Part shown: piece after piece, positions 26,684 to 32,876 of the stretch
Layout of the letters: every line of letters starts with the position of its first letter
Numbering within the stretch: position 1 is the stretch's first letter
Source: an uncultured Selenomonadales bacterium
GTDB lineage: Bacteria > Bacillota > Negativicutes > Selenomonadales > Selenomonadaceae
DNA: 36,508 nucleotides
Assembly (NCBI GenBank): GCA_946408105.1
Contig: CAMJQS010000007.1
Span: 1-36,508, forward strand
Direction: 5' to 3'
Notes under the pieces: model-generated
What the model saw: the letters and a program-made list of their open reading frames with translations, nothing else
Databases searched by the model: none
What the model was told of the DNA's origin: nothing
Made by a program: the position numbers and the translations under genes

Positions 26684-27257
26684 TGTATAATTACCTGCCT
26701 TTATATTTTTTTCGGCGAGCGTCGAAAGTGCGCCCGCCTATATTTTTTTTCTGTGATTATGATTCGTAGAGACCGAAGCTTGCGAGCCACGCGAGAATAA
26801 CGGAGACAGGGCCTGTGATAAATCTTGAATACAAAACGGAAGGCACGCCGACTTCGACGGTTTCCGCTTCCGCTTCAGCCAAGCCGAGACCGACAGGCAC
26901 GAAGTCGCAGGCGCACTGCGCGTTGATGGCGAACAGCGCGGGCAATGCCAAATGCGGCGGAATGTTTCCTTCGCCGATTTGCACGCCGATAAGAACACCG
27001 ATAACTTGAGCGATAACCGCGCCAGGTCCGAGGAACGGCGACAAGAGCGGGAACGAACAGATACAAGCCAAGATAACGAGGCCGACGATGTTGCCCGCAA
27101 GAGGCGAGAGCAAGTTGGCGATAACGTCGCCGATGCCCGTGCCGAGGATAACGCCGATTAACATTGAAACAAACGCCATGAACGGAAGAATCGTGCGGAT
27201 AATCGTGTTAATCGAATCGCGGCCGGCTTGATAGAAGACGCTGACGATACCGCCAAT

Positions 27258-27992
27258 AAAAAAAGACCTATTGTCTGCCTGATATTGCAGAAAACGCTCC
27301 GACAAGTTACAATGGTGATGTTGAATCAACCAAGCCTGTCGAGGCGTCTTCGCGTTCATTGTAACGTTTCGCAGGTTGTTTGTCAAAAGTTGGAGGCGTT
27401 ACCATGAAACACAAAGAAAAACTTTTCGAGCTGTTGCGCGGCTGCGTTGAGACTCCGCAGGAATCGTTCGCCGTCGAAGAAATGATTCGCAAGATTGATG
27501 GCAACATGCCGACGATTGAAGTTGTCGACGAGACGCATCAGAAGTTCAACGGCGTTGTCTATTGCATGAGCCGCGCACCGCGAATGGAAGGGCGATATTT
27601 CAAGCTGTTGAGCCTTCATCGTATGGTGTGGACTTGCTACAACGGCGAAATTCCCGACGGTTACGACATTCACCATAAAGACTTCGACAAGAACAACAAC
27701 GACATATCGAACTTGGAGGCGTTGCCAAAAGCAGTGCACATGCGACTTCATGCGCGGCAAAACGGCTTGAAGACCCGCAAGAATCGCGGCAAGTTTATCT
27801 GCGTGAATTGCGGGCGCGAATACGAAGCCGCCGATAACGGGCACAATCTTTACTGCTCGAAAAAATGCCTCGAAGCTTATAAAAAATTTGTCTTGTATGC
27901 GGAAACGCGGACTTGTGCACATTGCGGCAAGGAATTTTCGGCGTATAAGTATGGTCACCAAAAATTTTGCTGTTACGAATGCTCCATCGAAT
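27258..27992 (+). mobile_element. HNH element 1, antisense within srlE
   Basis: About 735 bp replacing the middle of srlE. The left end is a run of seven A (27258-27264) at the junction with srlE codons; the right end is where srlE resumes at 27993, just after the last zinc module. It shares with element 2: the A-tract, promoter, leader, and the nuclease gene with the same first 30 residues. No inverted terminal repeats and no target duplication are visible. The ends are inferred from where host homology stops, so they may be off by some bases. Confidence 0.7.
27285..27365 (+). promoter_or_regulatory. Promoter and structured leader of HNH element 1
   Basis: TTGCAG (27285-27290), 17 bases, TACAAT (27308-27313). 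A perfect inverted pair GTTACAATG (27306-27314) and CATTGTAAC (27357-27365) encloses a GCCT-GTCG-AGGC hairpin (27334-27345). Element 2 keeps the same parts at nearly equal distances. The inverted pair overlaps the -10 box, so it could be an operator for self-control or a fold of the antisense transcript. Confidence 0.7.
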
Positions 27993-28009
27993 TCCGCCGC
28001 AGTCGATGA
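27404..28009 (+). CDS. HNH endonuclease with two zinc modules
   Basis: A 201-residue protein. The first 35 residues (MKHKEKLFELLRGCVETPQESFAVEEMIRK...) are nearly the same as in the second copy. Residues 72-104 hold the HNH nuclease core: LHRMVWTCYNGEIPDGYDIHHKDFDKNNNDISNLEAL, the type used by HNH_3/homing-like nucleases. Two treble-clef-like zinc modules follow: C133/C136/C151/C155 and C171/C174/C189/C193. The start is the ATG at 27404 with TTGGAGG upstream; the longer open frame begins at a TTG in the leader. Its last five residues and stop are read from antisense srlE sequence. Confidence 0.85.
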   Translation: MKHKEKLFELLRGCVETPQESFAVEEMIRKIDGNMPTIEVVDETHQKFNGVVYCMSRAPRMEGRYFKLLSLHRMVWTCYNGEIPDGYDIHHKDFDKNNNDISNLEALPKAVHMRLHARQNGLKTRKNRGKFICVNCGREYEAADNGHNLYCSKKCLEAYKKFVLYAETRTCAHCGKEFSAYKYGHQKFCCYECSIEFRRSR

Positions 28010-28232
28010 CGACGACCAAAATTTCATCGTCGGGTACGCGCGTTTTGAATCCGTCGACGAGTTCGCAGCCCGTCATTTCCGCGAGGCGTTGAGCGACTTG
28101 GGACATGACGCCGCCCGTGATGTTGACGACTTTATTTCTTTTGCCGTCGGGGATAAGTGTCAGCGGGCCGCCGAAACCGCCGCTGCCCGCCTTAACGACA
28201 ACCGCTTTATAATCAGCCATTTTAAATCCTCC

Positions 28233-28616
28233 TCACGCCGTCTTGAGCGTCTTGCTCAACGAAATGCCCTGCTGTTTTTGAACGTAAGCCGTGCAGAAGT
28301 CCGTGACCCAGCCGCGCAGGAAGTTAATCACGATACCGATAAGCAAGTAGCGAAGAGCCAAGTCAATGTGATTTAAGCCGAGCGTCGTGATTCCGTTGGC
28401 GACGCCGAGATAAACGAACAATTCGCCGGGGTTGATGTGCGGGAACATGCCGTTGAGCGTGTGGCACGAACCGGAAGCACTTGCATAATAGGACGGCTTG
28501 TAGAATTCGGGCAGGAACTTGCCGAGCGAAAGTGTCATCGGGTTGCAGAAAAAGAACGTTCCGATAACGGGCAGGACGATGTAGCGCGAAAGGAGATTGC
28601 CCGCGCAGACGCCCGC
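28233..28616 (-). pseudogene. srlA: srlA, sorbitol PTS EIIC component, start lost
   Basis: The frame reads [73 protein letters not shown] to the normal SrlA end. About 60 residues of the ~185 expected, including the start codon and first membrane helices, are absent; element 2 lies in their place. An internal ATG (28538) could allow a shortened product. The following srlE start is 12 bases after the stop, with GAGGAGG. Confidence 0.85.
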
Positions 28617-29552
28617 AAAAAAAAATCGACTACTTAACAGCCGATTGTTGCTGAAAACGCTCCGATAAGCTACAATGACATTGCTAAACCGTCACGAGCC
28701 TGTCGGGGCGTTTCCGTTTGCATTGTAACGTTTCGGCGGCTCTTTGTCAAAAATTTTGGAGGCGATAGCATGAAGGACAAAGAAAAAATTTTCAAGCTGT
28801 TGCGCGAGTCTGTCGAGACACCCCAAGAATCTTTCGCCGTCGAAGAAATGATTCGCAAGGTCGAAGGTATCATGCCGCCGATTGAAACCGTCAGCGCGAC
28901 GCAGAAAAAATTCGGCGGATTGAAATTTTACAAGGGCGTCGGCAAAAATTTCTGTTGCGCAATCAGCATTCACAGATTCGTTTGGACGTACTTTAACGGC
29001 GAAATTCCCGAAGGTTACGACGTTCATCACCGCGACTTCAATCACGATAACAACGACATTGCAAATCTTGAACTCGTCACGAAAGAAGAGCACAAAAAAA
29101 TTCACACGGCAATCAAATCGAAACGCAAGCCCAATAAAAAATCGAAATTCACTTGCGCGGTCTGCGGTCGAGAGTACGAATCCGCCAATCGTGGCAACAA
29201 CTCCTATTGCTCTGCTAAGTGCAAAAGAATTGCTGAACGTGCCCGCGTTGCCGAAATTAAAATCTGCGCGGTTTGTGGCAAAGAATTCACGACGAGCGAG
29301 GACGCAAAATTTTGTTCGCGTAAATGTATCGGCGAATATCTCAAGCGACAGGAAGTCAAGACTTGTCCCGTTTGCGGCAAAATTTTTTCGGACGCCGTGA
29401 GCAAACATCGTAAACATTGTTCGCCCGAATGCGCCGCCGCCGCTTTGAGACGCCGCGAAATACGCGCGTGCCTTCATTGCGGCAAGGAGTTTTCTGCGCA
29501 AAGCAATCGCACACAAAAATTCTGTTCGCGGCAATGTTTTTACGGACACAGA
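28617..29552 (+). mobile_element. HNH element 2, between the regulator and srlA
   Basis: About 936 bp. The left end is an A-run (28617-28625) against srlA codons and the right end meets regulator codons at about 29553. It replaces the regulator's end, the intergenic part and the srlA start. Same architecture as element 1 in the same (+) direction. From the end of the A-run to the shared GAAAACG motif it has 27 bases against 25 in element 1, which supports the A-run as a common left end. Confidence 0.7.
28648..28729 (+). promoter_or_regulatory. Promoter and structured leader of HNH element 2
   Basis: TTGCTG (28648-28653), 17 bases, TACAAT (28671-28676), then a GCCT-GTCG-GGGC hairpin (28698-28709) and CATTGTAAC (28721-28729). 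The hairpin changes one pair to T-G compared with element 1, keeping pairing on the + strand. The outer arm has one T-to-C change that pairs as a wobble only on the minus strand, so the evidence for which strand folds is mixed. Confidence 0.7.
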
Positions 29553-29591
29553 CGAGCAAATTTCTCCGACGGTGCCCGTGCGCGAAAGTGA
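28770..29591 (+). CDS. HNH endonuclease with four zinc modules
   Basis: A 273-residue relative of the 27404 protein. Residues 1-35 and the HNH core (68-100: IHRFVWTYFNGEIPEGYDVHHRDFNHDNNDIANL) are shared; residues 36-65 diverge. Four zinc modules follow instead of two: C129/C132/C147/C151, C166/C169/C182/C186, C199/C202/C217/C221, C234/C237/C252/C256. Residues from about 262 on (ANFSDGARARK) and the stop come from antisense regulator sequence. The ATG follows TTGGAGG by 7 bases. The modular zinc tail is a likely DNA-binding region; that its number differs between copies suggests gain or loss of modules. Confidence 0.85.
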   Translation: MKDKEKIFKLLRESVETPQESFAVEEMIRKVEGIMPPIETVSATQKKFGGLKFYKGVGKNFCCAISIHRFVWTYFNGEIPEGYDVHHRDFNHDNNDIANLELVTKEEHKKIHTAIKSKRKPNKKSKFTCAVCGREYESANRGNNSYCSAKCKRIAERARVAEIKICAVCGKEFTTSEDAKFCSRKCIGEYLKRQEVKTCPVCGKIFSDAVSKHRKHCSPECAAAALRRREIRACLHCGKEFSAQSNRTQKFCSRQCFYGHRRANFSDGARARK

Positions 29592-30278
29592 TTCAATCGC
29601 TTGCCGCCCGAATTCGCCCATCCAAACCAAATTGGAAGATTTTACGGGCGCGCCGATTCCGACGAGGCCGATGTCGAGTTTCTTCCAGAAGTCGGAAATT
29701 TTTTCGTAGTTGGCGTCTTGAACGATTGCATTTCTGATTTCCGCCGTGCGAGTGATGACGGGCGCGTAAATGTAATGGCAACGCCCGCCGAACGCCCGCG
29801 CGAGTTCGTAGCAGAGTGTGTTGACGTGGAATTCGCTGTCGATATTTTCGGGGCCGCCGTCGAGCGGAACAAAATCCGAATCAATCTTTGGAACTTTTGA
29901 GTTTTGCGCGTGGCGAGTGAGTTCTCTAATCGACGTGCCCCACGCCAGCCCGATAACTTGTTTGTCGGCGACGATGCGGCGCAGAAGTTGGAGACCCGCG
30001 CGACCCATTGCCTGCTTGACGGCGAGGAGGTCGTAGCTGCGCGGAACGATAAAACATTCCTTGAGCCCGAAACGTTTTTCCATTGCCGATTCAATGTCCT
30101 CAAAATTTTCGTTGGCAACGGTTATGGTGACGATTCCTTGGTCGAGAGCACGCTTGAGGTGTTTGCTTATCGTCGTGCGCTCCACGCCGAGGCGTTTTGC
30201 GATTTCGGTTTGCTTCATGTGTTCGAGGTAGTACATCGTCGAGACTTTGATTAAAATCCTGCGCTCAACCGGTGTCAT
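29553..30278 (-). pseudogene. SorC-family sugar-responsive regulator, C-terminal end lost
   Basis: MTPVERRILIKVSTMYYLEHMKQTEIAKRLGVERTTISKHLKRA is a helix-turn-helix start; the sugar-phosphate-binding domain follows with IGLAWGTSIREL, FVPLDGG, and GLVGIGAPV, typical of SorC/DeoR-like regulators. Sequence is normal to SRTGTVGEICS, after which these proteins continue about 75 residues to reach roughly 315. Here element 2 begins instead. The frame stays open through the antisense strand of the element to 28692, so a 528-residue chimera is theoretically possible. The DNA-binding part is intact, and sorbitol-responsive control has probably been lost. Confidence 0.85.
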
Positions 30279-30324
30279 GTAATTTCCTCCTCCCGAAAAA
30301 ATTTTTTTATCCTATGTTGGCGCG

Positions 30325-30353
30325 ATTGTAAAAGAATTTTTGTGGCGCGGCAA
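30325..30353 (-). promoter_or_regulatory. Promoter of the sorbitol regulator
   Basis: On the minus strand TTGCCG, 17 bases, TACAAT, about 45 bases before the ATG at 30278, which has a GGGAGGAGG site. Confidence 0.7.
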
Positions 30354-30372
30354 GACTTTTGCGACGATTGAA

Positions 30373-30440
30373 GGCGATTTCGGCTCAAAAAAATAAAAAT
30401 CGCCAAGGCATTGTCACATTTGAGCAACTCACGGCGATTT
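30373..30440. repeat. Three copies of GGCGATTT between divergent promoters
   Basis: GGCGATTT occurs at 30373-30380 and 30433-30440, and inverted (AAATCGCC) at 30397-30404. The middle copy can pair with either neighbour: 8 bp leftward, 9 bp (AAAATCGCC/GGCGATTTT) rightward. The region lies upstream of both the regulator and nnrE/D promoters, so an operator cluster fits better than an RNA fold. The rest of the 30354-30491 interval shows nothing else I can name. Confidence 0.5.
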
Positions 30441-30491
30441 TGAATTTTTCTGTAATTGTCTGTCACACACACGCGCCGCGCGGAAAATTTT

Positions 30492-30520
30492 TTGTAAAAG
30501 TTTTCGGGCTTTGATATAAT
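30492..30520 (+). promoter_or_regulatory. Promoter of nnrE/nnrD
   Basis: TTGTAA (30492-30497), 17 bases, perfect TATAAT (30515-30520). Confidence 0.8.
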
Positions 30521-30548
30521 GGCGCAAAAAAATTTTGGAGGATTTTTT

Positions 30549-32105
30549 ATGAAAGTAGCCTTGGCAAAACAGATGCACGAGATAGACAAAAGCGCGGTCG
30601 AAGAATACGGCTTGCCCGAACTTTCGTTGATGGAGAGCGCGGGTCATCGTGTCTTCGAGGCAATGAAAAAATTTTTTGGCAACGTCAACAAAAAAAGTAT
30701 TTGCGTTTTGGCGGGTATCGGCAACAACGGCGGCGACGCATTGGTGGCGGCCAGGTATCTGTCGAACGCGGGCGCGCGCGTGAGAATTTTTTTGATTGGT
30801 AACAAAGACCACCGCACGCAATCGCTCAAAGTCCAGATGAAAATTTTGCGCGGCATGGGCGTCGAACTTCAACACATCGAAGGCGAGAGAGATTGGGAAC
30901 GTTTGCAAATCACGTTGAAATTTTCGGACGCAATCGTCGACGGGATTTTAGGCACGGGCTTCAGCGGTCAACTTCGCCCCGGAGCTTCGCGTTTGATTCG
31001 GCTCGCCAACACCGCAAAAAAATTTATCATCGCGATTGATATTCCGTCGGGCGTGGACGCGGACAGCGGCGCGGTCGGCGAATCGGCCATTCAAGCGGAC
31101 TGCACCGTTGCACTCGGCTTGCCCAAGGTCGGCCATTACATTTGCCCCGGCGCGTCTCACGTCGGAAAATTTGTGATCGACAATATCGGGCTGCCCGCCG
31201 AACTTTTGAGCGACGAAATTCATCAAACGCTCGTCGACGACGAACTTGCTTTAACTTTTTTGCCCACCCGCCCGAAAGATTCTCACAAAGGAACTTGCGG
31301 AAAAATTTTAATCGTGGCAGGTTCGCGCGGCATGACGGGCGCGGCGTCGTTGGCGGCAATGAGCGCAATGAAAGTCGGCGCGGGTCTCGTTACGTTGGCG
31401 GTGCCCGAAAGTTTGAATCCGATTTACGAAATGAAATTGACCGAAGTGATGACGGCTCCGCTCGACGAAGTGAAGCAGGGGATAATCGGCGGCGACAAAG
31501 CCTCGGAAAAAATTTTGGACTTGGCGGAAAAAGCCGACGCAATTTTAATCGGGCCGGGGCTCGGTCGTGAGCGCGAAACTCAAGCCTTGGTGAAAAAAAT
31601 CGTCGCGGAAGTCGACAAGCCGTTAATCCTCGACGCCGACGCAATTTATCCGTTCAACGCAAAAGCCGACGAGCTCAAAGCTTGCAAACAAATTCCAATC
31701 CTCACGCCGCACCTCGGAGAACTTGCTGCGTTGCTCAACATTCCCGTTGAAAAACTTCGCGGCTCGCTCGTCTCTGAAGTTCGTCGCGTCGCTCAAGAAT
31801 ATCGCGCGATAATCGTCGCCAAATGCGAAGTGACAATCATCGGCTACCCGAACGGAGAAATTTTTATCTCGACGCTGGGCAACAGCGCAATGGCTTCGGG
31901 CGGTTGCGGAGATGTTTTGGCGGGCGCGATTGCCGGCTTAATGAAACAAACGCCTTTCGCGCCGCTGACGGGCGTTTGGCTCCAGGGCACCGCAGGAAAT
32001 TTCGCGGCAGAAAAAAATGCGGAAGGTCTAATCGCCTCGGACGTGATGAACTTTTTGCCCGCCGCCTTAAAAAAACTTCGCAGCATCGGCTACAAAAATT
32101 CTTAA
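30549..32105 (+). CDS. nnrD: Bifunctional NAD(P)H-hydrate epimerase / dehydratase
   Basis: Repairs hydrated NADH and NADPH. A 518-residue protein. Residues 1-215 are the YjeF_N epimerase (NnrE), with LAGIGNNGGDALVAARYL and IPSGVDADSGAVG. Residues about 230-505 are the ribokinase-like, nucleotide-driven dehydratase (NnrD), with KILIVAGSRGMTGAASLAAMSA, LILDADAIYPF, ILTPHLGELAALL and the catalytic ASGGCGDVLAGAIAGLM. Order and length match the fused bacterial enzyme. The ATG lies 7 bases after GGAGG; the frame opens earlier inside the promoter. Monocistronic with its own promoter and terminator. Confidence 0.95.
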   Translation: MKVALAKQMHEIDKSAVEEYGLPELSLMESAGHRVFEAMKKFFGNVNKKSICVLAGIGNNGGDALVAARYLSNAGARVRIFLIGNKDHRTQSLKVQMKILRGMGVELQHIEGERDWERLQITLKFSDAIVDGILGTGFSGQLRPGASRLIRLANTAKKFIIAIDIPSGVDADSGAVGESAIQADCTVALGLPKVGHYICPGASHVGKFVIDNIGLPAELLSDEIHQTLVDDELALTFLPTRPKDSHKGTCGKILIVAGSRGMTGAASLAAMSAMKVGAGLVTLAVPESLNPIYEMKLTEVMTAPLDEVKQGIIGGDKASEKILDLAEKADAILIGPGLGRERETQALVKKIVAEVDKPLILDADAIYPFNAKADELKACKQIPILTPHLGELAALLNIPVEKLRGSLVSEVRRVAQEYRAIIVAKCEVTIIGYPNGEIFISTLGNSAMASGGCGDVLAGAIAGLMKQTPFAPLTGVWLQGTAGNFAAEKNAEGLIASDVMNFLPAALKKLRSIGYKNS

Positions 32106-32113
32106 AAAGAATC

Positions 32114-32139
32114 GCCTCTCGACACGGGAGGCTTTTTTT
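32114..32139 (+). terminator. Terminator after nnrD
   Basis: GCCTCTCG, 3-base loop, CGGGAGGC (8 bp, one wobble), seven T. Confidence 0.9.
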
Positions 32140-32196
32140 ATCGAAAGACACGCCGACCATTTTTGCAACGCCCCCGCGTGGTGTCTTTTCTCTTTG

Positions 32197-32230
32197 CTAC
32201 TTTCTCTTTGGACACGCAAAGAGAAAGTAG
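32197..32230. repeat. Perfect 14-bp inverted repeat in the 32140-32444 gene-free region
   Basis: CTACTTTCTCTTTG and CAAAGAGAAAGTAG surround GACACG. Neither arm is followed by a T-run, so it is not a terminator of the usual sort; it may be a copy of a dispersed palindromic element. The rest of the 300-base interval holds nothing clear from 32231 to 32354 and the promoter and leader of the HPr-like gene after that. Confidence 0.8.
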
Positions 32231-32354
32231 ATTCTTCAACTCAAAAAATATTTTTACGCTCAATCGAAGCGGGAGCCGAAAAAAATTTATCAAACTCGGA
32301 ACAACTCCGCGCAAAACACGAACGATTTGAACATGAAACAATAATGAATTCCCA

Positions 32355-32383
32355 TTGCTCAAAGTTGAGGTCTCTGCTACAAT
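32355..32383 (+). promoter_or_regulatory. Promoter of the HPr-like gene
   Basis: TTGCTC (32355-32360), 17 bases, TACAAT (32378-32383). A leader of about 55 bases runs to AAAAGGAG and the ATG. The boxes look like those of the HNH elements, as expected for one common sigma factor. Confidence 0.7.
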
Positions 32384-32444
32384 ACAATCAACGCAAGGAA
32401 GCGCAGCAAGATCCAACGGGAACCCCTAAAAGGAGTTGTTCAAC

Positions 32445-32792
32445 ATGAAACGTGCCTACAAGATTAAAACTATAAACAATAAAATCGCGGCGTGCGCCGA
32501 AAATAATTTTGAGGCGACGCGCGCGAAGGAAGTTTCTTTCATCATGGTTGCCAAAGGCGTGCTCGGATTCAGAGAGAGCGCGCACATCATAAAGGTCGCC
32601 GAAGACACCGGCTGTTCAATCAGCATCGCGTCGGGCAAAAAATTCGGAACCACCAAAAGTATTCTCTCATTTGTCAACCTTGGAATCATGCCCGGCAAAA
32701 GTTTGGTGCTCAACATAAAAGGCGAGCGCAACGAAGAGGCCTTCCGCGAAGTGTCAAAAATTATCGGCGGCGAAACGGACGGCAACAGCTGA
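32445..32792 (+). CDS. HPr-like protein without the active-site histidine
   Basis: A 115-residue protein. Residues about 29-112 follow the HPr fold: VSFIMVAKGVLGFRESAHIIKVAEDTGCSISI, GKKFGTTKSILSFVNLGIMPGKSLVLNIKGERNEEAFREVSKIIGGE. The serine of the regulatory site (Ser46 in HPr) matches S72 in TTKSIL. The GLHTRPA loop is replaced by LGFRESA, so phosphate-carrying His15 is not there and Arg17 is lost too. The first 28 residues are an extension not found in HPr. By analogy with Crh of Bacillus, which keeps the serine but not the histidine, it may be a regulatory protein and not a sugar-transport carrier. AAAAGGAG is 9 bases before the ATG. Confidence 0.8.
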   Translation: MKRAYKIKTINNKIAACAENNFEATRAKEVSFIMVAKGVLGFRESAHIIKVAEDTGCSISIASGKKFGTTKSILSFVNLGIMPGKSLVLNIKGERNEEAFREVSKIIGGETDGNS

Positions 32793-32846
32793 TGAATTTG
32801 CATTTACCTTAACCCACCCACTCATAGAAACCCACTTGAAAAAAAG

Positions 32847-32868
32847 CCTTCGACCAAAATGTCGAAGG
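32847..32868. terminator. Bidirectional terminator between the HPr-like gene and gdpP
   Basis: CCTTCGAC, 6-base loop, GTCGAAGG. On the + strand TTAATTTTTT follows; on the minus strand CTTTTTTT follows. It serves both convergent genes. Confidence 0.85.
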
Positions 32869-32876
32869 TTAATTTT

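Larger units (their letters stand above)
26757..28220 (-). pseudogene. srlE: srlE, sorbitol PTS EIIB/C component, split by mobile element 1
   Basis: The first part (28220-27993) gives MADYKAVVVKAGSGGFGG...VVVIDCGG, the EIIB domain start of SrlE (about 76 codons). The second part (27257-26757) resumes at [19 protein letters not shown] and runs to the normal membrane end, with [21 protein letters not shown] and [15 protein letters not shown] intact. Compared with full-length SrlE (about 320 residues), about 80 residues between IDCGG and GGIVSVF are missing, so removal of the element would not restore the gene. The antisense frame stays open through part of the element, giving chimeric tails. 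The membrane part could still be made from an ATG within the element (27386). Confidence 0.85.

Noticed and set aside
26662..26691. TTGAAT-18-TATAAT promoter on the + strand inside the start of the EIIA-dehydrogenase gene
   Set aside because: It would only make RNA antisense to srlE, and there is no + gene close by; AT-rich start regions often give such matches.
26700..26735. Terminator between srlE and the EIIA-dehydrogenase gene
   Set aside because: A GC-rich hairpin exists, but on the operon strand no T-run follows it, so at most it affects mRNA stability.
27383..28027. 214-codon minus-strand frame over the first HNH gene
   Set aside because: Shadow frame caused by codon bias; the + strand has promoter, ribosome site and recognisable domains.
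28692..29552. Long minus-strand frame continuing the regulator through element 2
   Set aside because: It is the antisense of the HNH gene; after GEICS it bears no resemblance to a SorC domain.
27258..29552. Group I or II intron, or TnpB/IscB-type element
   Set aside because: The elements lie opposite to the host genes and host codons are missing, so splicing cannot restore them. The proteins have HNH and zinc modules but no RuvC or reverse transcriptase domain.
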